A stretch of DNA of 64,000 nucleotides. Origin: DASQYE01 sp036389675. Lineage in GTDB: Bacteria; Acidobacteriota; Blastocatellia; Pyrinomonadales; Pyrinomonadaceae. The translations under genes were made by a program, and so were the position numbers. The first letter of the stretch is position 1, and the number at the start of each line of letters is the position of its first letter. Of this stretch, positions 17,779-27,215 are shown one piece after another. The notes beneath the pieces are model-generated. The model was not told the origin of the DNA. It worked only from the letters and a program-made list of their open reading frames with translations, and searched no databases. The DNA lies in assembly GCA_036389675.1 (NCBI GenBank), contig DASVWI010000020.1:62001-126000 (forward strand), in the 5' to 3' direction.

Positions 17779-18054
17779 CTAATCGTCGCCGGACGGGCTG
17801 TCTGGCGAGACGTATGGCACGTCGTGAGCGCGGCGGCGCGGGGCCGGGTCGGTCGAGCGCCGTCTCGGTGTGGACTCCATCTTGCGCCGGTCGATGCTTC
17901 CCGGCGGAAGACCGCGCCCGTGTATGGCTTCGGTTAGGATGCGTGTGATTTCCTGCGACAGCGTGCGATGCTCTGCCGCGGCGCGACGGCGTAAAGACTC
18001 TTTGAGCTCATTCGGCACATAAGCCCCAATGAACACCCCTTTTCGGTTTGCCAT
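17779..18054 (-). CDS. Ribbon-helix-helix (CopG/Arc-like) DNA-binding protein
   Basis: 91 aa. Residues 8-45 (FIGAYVPNELKESL...AAAEHRTLSQEITRILTEAI) match the beta-strand plus two-helix pattern of ribbon-helix-helix repressors and FitA-like antitoxins. The second half is Arg/Pro-rich and charged. No toxin gene is adjacent, so I call it an orphan regulator rather than an antitoxin. It is followed by a gap and preceded upstream by the RNase P RNA gene on the same strand. Confidence 0.75.
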   Translation of the reverse strand: MANRKGVFIGAYVPNELKESLRRRAAAEHRTLSQEITRILTEAIHGRGLPPGSIDRRKMESTPRRRSTDPAPRRRAHDVPYVSPDSPSGDD

Positions 18055-18149
18055 CTTTCGTGTGCCTCTCCATCGAGATTATGTTGCCGATCAGTTGAAA
18101 GACCCTTTAGGCTTCCCCGCCTTGTTCCATCAGAGATGAGCGCCATGCA

Positions 18150-18680
18150 AGTTGAGAGCAAGTCTGTAAGCCGAATTCTGTTCTCCGACACGTGTGCCGG
18201 AGCGGCGATCATTCATCTAGCCCATTTGTTGCCAAATGGATCGAGCGACCTACCCGGAGGTCGTGAGCCGTGCCGGCCTTTTCGGCCTGCGCGACTTCGG
18301 GCGGGCAGCCCTGTTTGACGCCTCCCTATTTGGTCTTGCACTGCGAGGAGTTTGCCTGGCCGCGTAGTGTCACCACACGCGCCGGTGCGCTCTTACATTA
18401 AGCCCGCGAGGGGCCGCACCGTTTCACCCATCACCCGTAACAGCCCCGCGCGCCTTGAAAGCACGCGCGGCTGTCCGCTGGCTGGTCTCTTTTCTGTTGC
18501 ACTTGTCGTCGCCCGGGCCTCTTTAACCGTGGAGGCGATGCCAAAACAGCATCACTCCCATGATCAAGTCCGGCCCAAACGCCCCGCCGTTAGCGGGCTC
18601 GCTGCCCTGTAGTGTTCGGACTTTCCTCTCCTTCGCCCGAAGGCGAAGCAGCGACCGCCCGACTTGCTCTCTTGCAAGGC
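18150..18680 (-). ncRNA. rnpB: RNase P RNA, bacterial class A
   Basis: On the minus strand the order of conserved elements is diagnostic: gaggaaagtccgaac near the 5' end (P4 5' strand), gtgcaacagaaaagagacc, then gggtgaaacggtgcgg and gtaagagcgcaccggcg (P10-P12 region), and agaattcggcttacaga at the 3' end (P4 3' strand). The terminal P1 helix is formed by gagagcaagt (about 18672-18663) and acttgctctc (18163-18154). The RNA processes tRNA 5' ends. At about 530 nt it is longer than the usual 350-450 nt. Ends are approximate. Confidence 0.95.
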
Positions 18681-18687
18681 GAGTCGG

Positions 18688-18716
18688 ATTATAGCAAATC
18701 ATTGTTCAACAAAACA
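18688..18716 (-). promoter_or_regulatory. Extended -10 promoter of rnpB
   Basis: On the minus strand TGCTATAAT gives a perfect -10 box (18693-18688) with the extended TGn element. The -35 region is weak (TGTTTT, 17 bp upstream). The box sits about 8 bp before the predicted RNase P RNA 5' end. Confidence 0.7.
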
Positions 18717-18800
18717 GTACAAAAAGAATTCTGGCTCAAGGGGTCGGCCCGGCCCTTGAATCAGACTCGCGCCGGACATAGGCCGCACGGCTTAAAGCCT

Positions 18801-19493
18801 CTACTCAAAGTACTTGAACCCGACGCGCATGCTGTGCAGCGCGGTCGTGGGAAGGGTGGAAACCATCAGCAGCGAGACCAATCCGTGTGCGAGGGCCAAG
18901 GCCGGAAGGTTTGGGACGCGCTGGTAAACGCGCGCCAAGATCAGGCCGCCGATGAAGGTTGCGACCGTCAGCCAGAGGTTCGGCAGGTGCAAAAGACCGA
19001 ATATGAGGGCGACCAGTAGAGCGCTCGGCCATCCTTGCCCCATGATTATTTGTGCCCGGCGATTGATGAACCCCTGCATGACGTATTGCTGCATGAGCCC
19101 CCAGACGGGCAGCCACAAAAATCTCGGTCTGAACTGCGACCCCTCAAGACGCAGGCTTCCCAGAAGCCATCCAGCGACGAAGATGGCGACTATTACGCCA
19201 AGGACGGGCAGGACGAGCAGTCGCACGGCCTCGAAAAAGTTGTCTGTGCGCCAGCCTACGTCTCGCGCCGTCTCATGACGCGCGCGGTGAGAGCCGAGCA
19301 TCAGTGCGAAGGCCAGAGCGACGGGTATGGCCCAGATCACCTTGTCATTGCCGATGAAGGGCAGAATCAGCCACGCCGCGATCAGAAACGAGCTGGTGAC
19401 GGAAGCTATCTCCCACGCCGCCAGAACTCTATCGCCCGACAGGTCTGCCGCCGCTCCATCGTAAACATTACCTTTCGGCACGGACTCGCTCAT
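18801..19493 (-). CDS. CPBP-family membrane protein lacking the usual Glu-Glu motif
   Basis: 230 aa with about six membrane segments. The C-terminal half has the CPBP (Abi/Rce1-like) layout: a first motif at QQYVMQGFINRR, then FGLLHLPN and ALAHGLVSLL, which supply the His residues of motifs 3 and 4. In canonical members the first motif is EExxxR. Here the two Glu are Gln-Gln, so protease activity is doubtful. Might be a pseudo-enzyme or a subfamily with altered chemistry. It follows the 181-aa membrane protein gene by 30 bp. Confidence 0.75.
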   Translation of the reverse strand: MSESVPKGNVYDGAAADLSGDRVLAAWEIASVTSSFLIAAWLILPFIGNDKVIWAIPVALAFALMLGSHRARHETARDVGWRTDNFFEAVRLLVLPVLGVIVAIFVAGWLLGSLRLEGSQFRPRFLWLPVWGLMQQYVMQGFINRRAQIIMGQGWPSALLVALIFGLLHLPNLWLTVATFIGGLILARVYQRVPNLPALALAHGLVSLLMVSTLPTTALHSMRVGFKYFE

Positions 19494-19523
19494 CTTCTCC
19501 TCTGTAGGCCGAATGCCGTCAAC

Positions 19524-20069
19524 TCAATTCACGTTGCCGTTAGACAAGGGCACGACCGTGCCCGCTTCGACGCGAAAGCGTATGGGCTTGCCCAATAGCT
19601 GCAAGGTATAGCGTGTGCCCTCTCCGCTCGCGTGGAGGGCATAGACGCTCGCCTCGTGTTCCCCTCTTTCGAGCGGCGGCAGCCCGAAGGCGTAGCCGTG
19701 CCATTCGTCTCTGGCGTATCCGGCGGAGGACACATCAGGGCGGGAGAGATTCGCCGTCTGCCCTGTGACGAAACGGCCATCGATATAGAGTTGAACCTCT
19801 ACCCTGTCCCACGGCGAAGCATTGTTGACGGCCCACCCCTGAATGCCTTGCTGTGTGGCCTCGCCCCAGCCGCGATAGTACGGAGGAAAGGCCGTGAAGT
19901 AGAAAAGGAGCGCGAGCGCGGCGACAAGCACGGCCTCGGCGATTGATTTGCCGATGAGCAGATTGGTCAGCCGGCCCTTAGCCACGCGCGCGTGTGTGCG
20001 TCGTGCTGGCCGCACTTCCGTCTCGTTCCCTTCTCCCTGCTCATTCAATTCGACCTGTTCTTCGATCAT
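19524..20069 (-). CDS. Single-pass membrane protein with beta-rich C-terminal domain
   Basis: 181 aa, family not recognised. A charged cytoplasmic N terminus is followed by one membrane helix (AVLVAALALLFYFTAF, about 48-64). The outer domain (GIQGWAVNNASPWDRVEVQLYIDGRFV..., YAFGLPPLERGEHEASVYALHA) looks like a beta-sandwich of the kind found in carbohydrate-binding or cell-surface modules. Lies between the methyltransferase and CPBP genes, all minus strand and closely spaced. Confidence 0.65.
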   Translation of the reverse strand: MIEEQVELNEQGEGNETEVRPARRTHARVAKGRLTNLLIGKSIAEAVLVAALALLFYFTAFPPYYRGWGEATQQGIQGWAVNNASPWDRVEVQLYIDGRFVTGQTANLSRPDVSSAGYARDEWHGYAFGLPPLERGEHEASVYALHASGEGTRYTLQLLGKPIRFRVEAGTVVPLSNGNVN

Positions 20070-20111
20070 CGAGTTTGCGCCGGCGGATGTTATACAAGCT
20101 TGCCCTTCGAG

Positions 20112-20966
20112 CTATCGTTTCTCAAGCAGGAGTATATCCTGATACGAGAGCCCTTCGGCCAGACCCGACCAGCTACCATATAGGATGGGCTGTTTGAGCG
20201 CGAGGCCGTGTTTTTCCAGAAGCCCCATGATGAAGCCTTCGTCATATGCTATCGCACTTTCGGGGCTATGTTTGTAGACCGAGCGACAAGGGCCGTCGCC
20301 GAAAGCGAAGTCGAGCTGATTAAGCCCCTGCGCGGCCAGTTGTCTCTGCTTCTCGTTAAGCAAGAAGAGAGTCGCCAGACATCGCCCGTTGTTTGAGAGA
20401 AGGCGCGCCGTCTCACCCAGATAGTTATCAACGCTTTGCGGGAGCATGTGCGTGAAGACGGATTTGAGCAGGATCACGTCGAACTCCCCCGCTTCGAACG
20501 GAAAATCGAAGCTATCGGCACTGTGCCGTCCGGGGGGATTATAAGCGTCGCTCTTAACATCCATGTATTGAAACTTAAAATTCGCATGGCGGCTTCCGAT
20601 GTTTCGCAGGCACCACTTGATAGAGGGCCGGTGAACGTCTACGCCGACGTATGAGCCGTGCGGTTGAAGGTAGTCGAGCAGTTCGAGGGCCATCTGGCCG
20701 CAGCCGCATCCTATGTCCAGAACGCGCTCGGTCGGCTGAAGGCGGCAGAGCAGGCGCAGGTAAGCCATGAACTCAGCGCCCGAGGTCTCGAAGCTTCGGA
20801 GCGGGCCGACGTGTCTTCTCAAGTGGAGCGGCGGCAACTCGCCTTTGCCGTTGAGCCTTCGCCAGAGATAGTCAAAGGGCACAAGCGACATATGGGCCAA
20901 GCTCCTGCCGAGCCTGAGCGCGCGAATCATCGATTCCGGTAGAGCCCGTCGGCCCGTTTGTGTCAT
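20112..20966 (-). CDS. Class I SAM-dependent methyltransferase
   Basis: 284 aa. Motif I is RVLDIGCGCGQMALELL (about residues 91-107), followed by the acidic residue in YVGVDVHRPSI and the post-motif region FDVILLKSVFTHM. The fold is that of small-molecule or lipid methyltransferases; the substrate is unknown. Located upstream of two membrane protein genes on the same strand, so a role in envelope lipid or glycan decoration is possible but only inferred. Confidence 0.88.
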   Translation of the reverse strand: MTQTGRRALPESMIRALRLGRSLAHMSLVPFDYLWRRLNGKGELPPLHLRRHVGPLRSFETSGAEFMAYLRLLCRLQPTERVLDIGCGCGQMALELLDYLQPHGSYVGVDVHRPSIKWCLRNIGSRHANFKFQYMDVKSDAYNPPGRHSADSFDFPFEAGEFDVILLKSVFTHMLPQSVDNYLGETARLLSNNGRCLATLFLLNEKQRQLAAQGLNQLDFAFGDGPCRSVYKHSPESAIAYDEGFIMGLLEKHGLALKQPILYGSWSGLAEGLSYQDILLLEKR

Positions 20967-20995
20967 CTCTAAAGGGATGCCCGCAAAAATGTAAG

Positions 20996-21019
20996 AGGCG
21001 GCCTCTTTCGGAAGCCGCC
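20996..21019 (-). terminator. Probable terminator of the 840-aa protein gene
   Basis: On the minus strand ggcggc...gccgcc forms a GC-rich hairpin, followed by a T-rich run (tcttacattttt). It lies 40 bp after the stop of the upstream minus-strand gene. Confidence 0.55.
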
Positions 21020-21059
21020 CCCTATTAACTATCCCGCTACAGTTGCTGTAAGCGCGGGC

Positions 21060-23582
21060 TCACTGGCCCTGATAAGAGTTGCCGTTGGTGTCCTGATAGG
21101 TGAGCGTATGGCTCGTCGTCAGGCGCGCATCGGCGGGGAGGTTCGGGCGCAGGCGCACGGCGACTCGCAGCACGGCAGTATCTCCGGGCGCAAGCTCCGC
21201 GACTCGCCACGTAAAGCGCTGCGTATTGCCGGGCGCGTCCTGCGTGCTCAAGGACGGGTCGGAATTAACGAATTGCAGGGCGTCCGGCAGCATCTCCACG
21301 ACGGACAGATTCTTCGCCAGACCGCTGCCCTCGTTAACCAGCACGAGGCGATAAAAGATCGAGTCGCCGGGTTCATTCGTGACAGAGACTTGCTCCGTGC
21401 GAACGCGCACGCGCGGGGTCGCCACCGTCAAGACCGTGCTGGCTTCGCTGGCGATGCGATTGCTCGCCAGAGAGCGGGCCACTATGTTGTAGGAGAACTG
21501 CTGGCGGTCGGGCGTGCTGGCAGGGATGCGTACTTGCAGGAGCATAGGGAATTGTCCGCCCTGCGCCTCTATGGGCGAAGTCTGCGTGATGGCGGGCTCG
21601 CTCTCCTGATGCTGCCCGTCGCCGTTGGAATCGGCATAGATCGTGCCGGTGGGCGCGCCCGGAGCGACGACTCTGAGGTCGTATGCGTCAGGGCTATTGC
21701 CCGGATTACGCACGACGAAAGGCACATAGATCGTATCGCCGGGCGTCGAGGTCAGGCCGACGGAGACGGCCCCGATCTCCGCGCGCGGGACGCGGCCAAT
21801 CGTAATGCTCGGGCTGTCGAAGTTCGACGGCGTCGGCAGAGATGGCGTTCGCAGCATGCCTCGTCCGAGCGTGTTTGTCGCAGCGAGCGCGTCGGGAACG
21901 GCGCGCAAAGTGACTGTAATCTCACGCGATCCGCGCGCCGCCAGCTCGCCCAGACTCCAGATGGCCGTGCGCGACGGGCGATCATAAGCGACCGGACTCG
22001 GGCTCGCGTTGACGAGCTCGAAGTTCGGGTCGAAGACGAAATCGGCGCGTGCCCTCTGTGCGGCGGAGCTGCCGGAATTACGCACCGTGATGACCTGCGT
22101 GAAGGTCTCGCCCGGCATCACGGATGAGTCGGAGACGTTCGAGACGGCGCTCAGGGCGGCGGCGACGACGCTGATCGTCCCGTCTTTCACTTGCAGAACC
22201 CGATAGTCGGATTGCGAAGCGGCTTTGACGAAGAAGCGGCGCTGCTGCCCGTCAATGGCTGTTTCAGGCACTCGCAGATTGAGCATCACCTCGACGGAAG
22301 AGCCGCGCTCGATTTCGGGTGTGACCAGCGTAGGAAGGCCCGTATCAGAGCCGGCCTGCACGAGACTGAAGCTCGGCTGAAACTCCGCGGGCAGGTCTGT
22401 ATCAAGCCGGAACTGATCTCTCTTGTTCCCTGTGTTTGTGATGGTGAGCGGCAGTTGCACGCTCTGTCCGGGCGAAGCAGACTCAGCCGAGCTACGCAGA
22501 GCCAGCGCCAGGTTCGGAACCTGCCTGACCGTCAGATTCAATCCCCCGGTGCTTTGCGGCGAAACGGGAGCGGTCGTCGTGTTGGGGGCTGGTGTGGTTG
22601 GTTCGACCGCGCTCATCTCCGCGCTTGACCTCGGCTCTGTAGTTGCCGGGGACGGAGTAGTTCGCGGCGTGGCAGTGACCACAGGCGTCATGGTTGTAGA
22701 CGAAGATGTAGTCGTGGCAGGCTGACGCTCCTGTCTTGAGCGGGGCTGTGTGGTCGTAGCCACCGGTCTGTTAGGCGTGGGCCTGACCGTCGGAGTTCTG
22801 GACGGCGTAGCGGTCGTGGCAACCGGAGACGTTGTTGTTGTAGTCGCAGGATTGTTCTGCGCGGCGATCTGCTGGTTTCTGCGGTTGTTCGCGCCTCTGC
22901 GCCCGCCGCGATTGTTGCGCGTGTTAGTGACGGGCGGCGCTATCTCTGTCGGCGGCTTGATACTGGCGACCTCGGTTGTCGGATTGCCCGTGATCTGCCG
23001 TGGCCGCAGGTTAGTCGGAGGATTACTTCCCGCCGTTGTGCTTGAAGTCGTGGTTGAAGTCGTGGTCGGCGGCTTAATGACTCTGGCGGTGTTGGCAGGC
23101 TGCGAGCGCGCGGGCGTGGGCGAAGGCGTTGCAGTGGCGACGACGGCGCTCGGTCTGGACTCGCTCGTGCGCGTGGGCGTCTCGCGCCGCGCGCTCATCA
23201 ACTCGCTCTCGTAGATGTCTGCAAAGGGCGTGTCCTTGATGGTACGCAGACGTTGACCGACCTGCTCGGCGTCGTTCAGCTTGCCCATCTGCATGTAGGA
23301 GCGGCCCAGCCAGAGCAGCGTCAGGTCGGTGATGATGCTGTTCGGATATGTCTTCAGGAAATCCTGTAGAACAGTCGCAGCCTGATCGTAGCGCCCCTGA
23401 TTGTACAGGTTCTGGCCTTTAGTAAACATGGCCTGCTCGGCGTCGCTCGGGACATCGCCGTCCTGAGCGATGGTGCTGGCCGCCGCCGCTCGGGCTTCAA
23501 TGATGGGTGTAAAGGGAGCGAACAGCAGCGCCGCCGCAAGCGCCGTAGCGCCTAGTTTGTTTCGGGTACTCAAGGTCATCAA
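21060..23582 (-). CDS. Large exported protein: TPR segment, Thr/Pro-rich linker, DUF11-like repeats
   Basis: 840 aa. Signal peptide (residues 1-32, ending near IEARAAA). TPR-like pair typical of YbgF/outer-membrane assembly proteins (about 45-125, NLYNQGRYDQAATVLQDFL). A 200-residue Thr/Pro/Asn/Arg-rich linker. Then at least three beta-sandwich repeats of the conserved-repeat (DUF11/NEW3) kind, with the DGQH calcium-like loop DSNGDGQHQ and the ending LTYQDTNGNSYQG. Such repeats occur in surface and cell-wall proteins. It precedes no obvious partner but follows the polysaccharide export genes on the same strand, so it may act at the cell surface. Confidence 0.75.
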   Translation of the reverse strand: MMTLSTRNKLGATALAAALLFAPFTPIIEARAAAASTIAQDGDVPSDAEQAMFTKGQNLYNQGRYDQAATVLQDFLKTYPNSIITDLTLLWLGRSYMQMGKLNDAEQVGQRLRTIKDTPFADIYESELMSARRETPTRTSESRPSAVVATATPSPTPARSQPANTARVIKPPTTTSTTTSSTTAGSNPPTNLRPRQITGNPTTEVASIKPPTEIAPPVTNTRNNRGGRRGANNRRNQQIAAQNNPATTTTTSPVATTATPSRTPTVRPTPNRPVATTTQPRSRQERQPATTTSSSTTMTPVVTATPRTTPSPATTEPRSSAEMSAVEPTTPAPNTTTAPVSPQSTGGLNLTVRQVPNLALALRSSAESASPGQSVQLPLTITNTGNKRDQFRLDTDLPAEFQPSFSLVQAGSDTGLPTLVTPEIERGSSVEVMLNLRVPETAIDGQQRRFFVKAASQSDYRVLQVKDGTISVVAAALSAVSNVSDSSVMPGETFTQVITVRNSGSSAAQRARADFVFDPNFELVNASPSPVAYDRPSRTAIWSLGELAARGSREITVTLRAVPDALAATNTLGRGMLRTPSLPTPSNFDSPSITIGRVPRAEIGAVSVGLTSTPGDTIYVPFVVRNPGNSPDAYDLRVVAPGAPTGTIYADSNGDGQHQESEPAITQTSPIEAQGGQFPMLLQVRIPASTPDRQQFSYNIVARSLASNRIASEASTVLTVATPRVRVRTEQVSVTNEPGDSIFYRLVLVNEGSGLAKNLSVVEMLPDALQFVNSDPSLSTQDAPGNTQRFTWRVAELAPGDTAVLRVAVRLRPNLPADARLTTSHTLTYQDTNGNSYQGQ

Positions 23583-23842
23583 CCTCCGACAGGTAGGGCA
23601 ATCTTTTTCGTGAGATCTCTTAATGAAAGTTATCGAGTGTGGCGCTCGGCCCCTCGCGGGGTTATGATCGCCGACCGATAGGAGTGTCGTATCGCTTCGA
23701 CACTTTAGACATCATACATATTCACACTTCAAGCGACAAGATAAAGAAGGGCAGGGCCGTGGCAAAGTCCGAAAGCCGAGGCCAGTCAAGCTAGCTTTAA
23801 GTCCCTTCCTTCTCTTCTTCTTTCTCTACGCTTGCGTCTCTT

Positions 23843-24955
23843 TTACCAGCCCCCGCGAGCTATCTCAACACGGTCGCCGGGCTGTAATTGCGGGTCTGGA
23901 ATTTTTCCGTTCTCTATCTGTTTCAGATTGTACTCGGTCGTCACTAACCGACCGTCCGCCCCCTGCCGCAAGACTTTAACTTTGCTTCCGGCGAAGCGCG
24001 ACGTGCCGCCCGAGGCCAAAATGGCCTGCGTCAGCGTCAGCCCGGCGTGGAAATTTTTCTGGCCCGGTGAATTGATCTGTCCGCCGATAAAGAAGAACTG
24101 CGGCGGGGCCGGCGGGGCCACCGATAGAGTGATGACATCGCCGGGATAGACGAGCGTGGAGGTCGCCGTCGAATTAGTCAGGTCAACCGTGATGCTCGCG
24201 TTTCCGGCGCGCATGATCGTGGCCTGTCCGGCTTCGGGTCTGGGCTGCGCTTCGGCTAGCAGAACGTAGAGCGGGACGGCCTCGCGCCTGAGGGCTTTCG
24301 TGCCCGGGTCGTTGACAAGGCCTGTGACAATGACACTGTGGCTGCCGTACTGTCGCACGCCAACGACCACCTGCGGCTTATCGTAAATCTTGACTCTGGA
24401 AGTGATGCTCGCGCCGATCTCTTCCGTAGTCAGGCCTTTGACCTGTATGGGATCGCCCGCCAGTGGGTATTCCAACAATCCGCCCTCCATGACAGTGAAG
24501 AGCGTTGACTCGCTCTTGCTGGCATTGAGAAGGCGTATGTCCAGAACATCGCCGACGCCGACACGGTAAGTTGCGGTCAGAAGGGCCGCCGTAGAAGCGC
24601 TTGAAGCCGGCTGTGCGGTCGCGGGTGGCGTTGCCGGCGCTGTAGCAGCGGCCACGGAACTGGCGGGCGGATTTGTCGGGGTCGTTGTGGCCGGGGTGTT
24701 ATTGCCGCCGGTTGGTGGAGCGGGCGTGACAGCCGCAGCCGTCGTGGGCGACGGAGCCGAAGGCTTGTGCGCGTCATCCGTCTTTTCGGGCGCTCCCTTG
24801 TCAGTCTTCGGGGCGGCCTCTGTGGCTGTCGTGCTGCCGGCGCTGCCGTTTTCCGCCGCCGCCGCGGCGTGAGCATCATTATTTTGGGCTTGCACAGCCG
24901 AGAGCTGTGCTGCCATGACCAGCACAATGGCGATGGCCGGTAAAAATTTCTTCAT
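23843..24955 (-). CDS. Polysaccharide biosynthesis/export protein (Wza-like, SLBB)
   Basis: 370 aa from MKKFLPAIAIVLVMAA, a clear signal peptide; the open frame upstream to 25099 overlaps the neighbour and lacks family sequence. After a 110-residue Ala/Thr/Pro-rich linker comes the Poly_export domain (about 165-245, YRVGVGDVLDIRLLN...DPIQVKGLTTEEIG) and one SLBB-type beta-grasp region (FFFIGGQINSPGQKNFHAGLTLTQAILASGG). It should form an outer-membrane or periplasmic exopolysaccharide channel. Directly downstream of the beta-barrel gene; no Wzc kinase in the window. Confidence 0.9.
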   Translation of the reverse strand: MKKFLPAIAIVLVMAAQLSAVQAQNNDAHAAAAAENGSAGSTTATEAAPKTDKGAPEKTDDAHKPSAPSPTTAAAVTPAPPTGGNNTPATTTPTNPPASSVAAATAPATPPATAQPASSASTAALLTATYRVGVGDVLDIRLLNASKSESTLFTVMEGGLLEYPLAGDPIQVKGLTTEEIGASITSRVKIYDKPQVVVGVRQYGSHSVIVTGLVNDPGTKALRREAVPLYVLLAEAQPRPEAGQATIMRAGNASITVDLTNSTATSTLVYPGDVITLSVAPPAPPQFFFIGGQINSPGQKNFHAGLTLTQAILASGGTSRFAGSKVKVLRQGADGRLVTTEYNLKQIENGKIPDPQLQPGDRVEIARGGW

Positions 24956-25055
24956 AAAGCACTCTACTTCCGATTCCCTTTGGATTGAAGCGAATAGCGA
25001 CGAGGCCGGGCAATGGCTCGTGCTCTTCGCATGGACGGCCCCGTCTTGGCCGTGC

Positions 25056-27215
25056 TTAGAACGGGCGACCCCGCGTATCGTTGCGCCGTCCCAACTCAAA
25101 AACCAGCGAGACCTGATTCCGGTTAAAGGTAAAGATGGGAATATTTGAATCTCGCCTCATAAAACTGTAGACCAGCCGTCCGCGCAAAAGCTCGTTCCAG
25201 CGATAGGCCGCTTCGAGCGAAAAACCGTACAGATGCTCGCCGCGACGTGAGCCTGCGAAGTTGCCGACGAAGACTCCGCCTGAGGCGGTCGTGGTCGGCG
25301 CTGTCAGGAGGGGAAACCCTAAACGTTGATAGTTAAGACCTAAGCCCAGTTTCAGACCCTCCAGCGGCGAATTCTCCACCCTGCCGGAAACGCCTGTCGT
25401 GTCGAGCCGGGCATTGCCCCCCTCTAGATTAAATATCGAAACCTGCGTTTTTCGCAGAGCCGCGAGCTCTAAACTCGAATTTTGTCGAAAATTTAATCTG
25501 TACTGCATGTCGAAGATCAAGGTTCGCAGGTTATTGTTCTTGGGCGCGTGGCGATACTCGCTCTGCTCGTAACCGACACGCATACTGATGCCGCCCGATT
25601 CGGAAGTCTGCGAGCGCCCGCCGACCATGAAGCCGTAGCGGTAATTATCGTTGAAGCCTGCGAACTGCGGGCGCAGAGGAAAGGAAGTATTCGTGTTATC
25701 AAAAAACACTGTGCCCAGAAGCGTCGTCTCCGGCGAGATGTCTCGCTCAAAGGTGGCGGCTGTGGACAGTATATCGTAATTGAGGAAGAGCGGCCCATTA
25801 CTGATATAGCGATTGCCCCAGCGGACTAAGTTATAGCCGAGGTCAAAGTCCAAACGCGTGCGGTCGTTGATCGCATACTCAAGACGCGTCCCGGCGTCGT
25901 TGCGCGTGAACGTATCGCCGACGATATAGACCTCGCCCGCGGGGTCATACTCACGCGGGTCGAGGGCCGAGTGGGCGAAGTGATTACGAAACGCCACGTT
26001 GAATTTGCTTGAGAGGCTGAGACGCGTATCGAAGTCCAGAAAATGGCCGTTGGCCCAACGGCCCAGCGAGAGACGACGCAGACGCCCTTCATAGGCTAGG
26101 CGCATGGCGCGATTGACGCCCGGTATCTCGTACTCAAGGCGCGGAGCAACCGTGAAGGTGACGACATCTCTGCCGTCGGCAGAGCGATAGAAAAGGTTAT
26201 CGTCGTAGGTTGCGCCGAAGAGGAATGACGGGCGCAGGACTCCCGGCCCGAGTATGTGACCACCGATCTCGTCCGTGGCGGCGGCGGTCGTGCCCGGAAC
26301 CCACACCCCCGGCCTTGTGCCCGGAGCATCCAGCGTCATCTGCATAAAACTCTGGATGGGAGCGACAGGCGCGCTCAGGCTTGCAGTAGGGGTTTGCCAG
26401 AACATCGGCAGGATTCCCCTCGTGTTCAAGCGAGAGAGGCGTGCGGAATAAGTCGGCAGCCTGTTCCAGATCGTGCGACCGCGAAATGCAAGCGGCGGCT
26501 CGCCGGAAGCGGCGACCAGCGCCGCCACAGGCTCAGCCTCTCCTGCGGCGACCCTTTCGTTGACCTGAGACACTTCTGTCGCACCGTCCTTAACGCGCGC
26601 GCCCGAGGGTCTCACATGATCTGTTGCGGCAATCGCGTCTGTCTTGATTGTTGGGATTGTGACCGCTTCCGTAGCGCGCGGCTTGGCGGGTTGTGTCGTG
26701 CGAGCCTGATCAGAGCCGCCCGTCTGAGGGGCACGACGGCGCAGGCGCGCAAAGTCCGAAGCGATGGCTATCACCAGCCGGTTGAAATTGACGCGCTGGG
26801 CGACGGTTCCGCCCTCGCCGCGCGCGATGACGACATCCACGTAGGGCTCACCGGCCTGCTCGCCCGCGACGGTGCGAACGCCGCTCGCGACGGGGTCGTC
26901 AATCGCGTAAGTAGATCGCAGCAACGACTTCGCCCCACGGATGCGTATGATGGTCTTGTCTCCGCGCGTTGCCTGCTCAATGGTCGCCTCGCTCAGAGAG
27001 CCGTCGGCGGTAATCTCTATGCGAACCATGCCGGCGTCGGTGCTGACGTTAAGACGCACCAGCTGCAAAGTATTATCGGCGGCCTCGCCCGCGGGCTCGG
27101 CCACCCAGGTGTAAACGGAGAGGCAGACGGCCAGCAGCGAGAGCATGCAGGCGACACCCATAAGCGAGTGACGACGCGCATGGCCGCCTGTCATTTGGTA
27201 TAAGCGATTTAACAT
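25056..27215 (-). CDS. AMIN-like domain plus outer-membrane beta-barrel (exopolysaccharide-associated)
   Basis: 719 aa. An N-terminal hydrophobic export segment (about 18-38) is followed by an AMIN-like beta domain (about 50-150, LVRLNVSTDAGMVRIEITADG). After a linker, the C-terminal 400 residues show alternating polar/aromatic strands (SFLFGATYDDNLFYR, TRLSLSSKFNVAF, LGLGLNYQRLGFPLL) and end in a strand with VSLVFELGRR, typical of an outer-membrane barrel of the BBP2/porin-2 type found beside polysaccharide export genes. AMIN domains bind peptidoglycan, so the protein could link wall and outer membrane. Confidence 0.75.
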   Translation of the reverse strand: MLNRLYQMTGGHARRHSLMGVACMLSLLAVCLSVYTWVAEPAGEAADNTLQLVRLNVSTDAGMVRIEITADGSLSEATIEQATRGDKTIIRIRGAKSLLRSTYAIDDPVASGVRTVAGEQAGEPYVDVVIARGEGGTVAQRVNFNRLVIAIASDFARLRRRAPQTGGSDQARTTQPAKPRATEAVTIPTIKTDAIAATDHVRPSGARVKDGATEVSQVNERVAAGEAEPVAALVAASGEPPLAFRGRTIWNRLPTYSARLSRLNTRGILPMFWQTPTASLSAPVAPIQSFMQMTLDAPGTRPGVWVPGTTAAATDEIGGHILGPGVLRPSFLFGATYDDNLFYRSADGRDVVTFTVAPRLEYEIPGVNRAMRLAYEGRLRRLSLGRWANGHFLDFDTRLSLSSKFNVAFRNHFAHSALDPREYDPAGEVYIVGDTFTRNDAGTRLEYAINDRTRLDFDLGYNLVRWGNRYISNGPLFLNYDILSTAATFERDISPETTLLGTVFFDNTNTSFPLRPQFAGFNDNYRYGFMVGGRSQTSESGGISMRVGYEQSEYRHAPKNNNLRTLIFDMQYRLNFRQNSSLELAALRKTQVSIFNLEGGNARLDTTGVSGRVENSPLEGLKLGLGLNYQRLGFPLLTAPTTTASGGVFVGNFAGSRRGEHLYGFSLEAAYRWNELLRGRLVYSFMRRDSNIPIFTFNRNQVSLVFELGRRNDTRGRPF

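Noticed and set aside
17779..18054. Toxin-antitoxin pair
   Set aside because: The ribbon-helix-helix protein has no toxin-like gene beside it; neighbours are a TPR protein and rnpB.
18136..19019. Plus-strand open frames across the RNase P RNA gene
   Set aside because: The region is explained by rnpB on the minus strand and by the CPBP gene; these frames are chance.
23750..23815. Possible cyclic-di-GMP (GEMM) riboswitch-like string ggcaaagtccgaaagcc
   Set aside because: It is on the plus strand with no plus-strand gene downstream, and the GACGCAAAGCC and GGxCTAA parts are missing.
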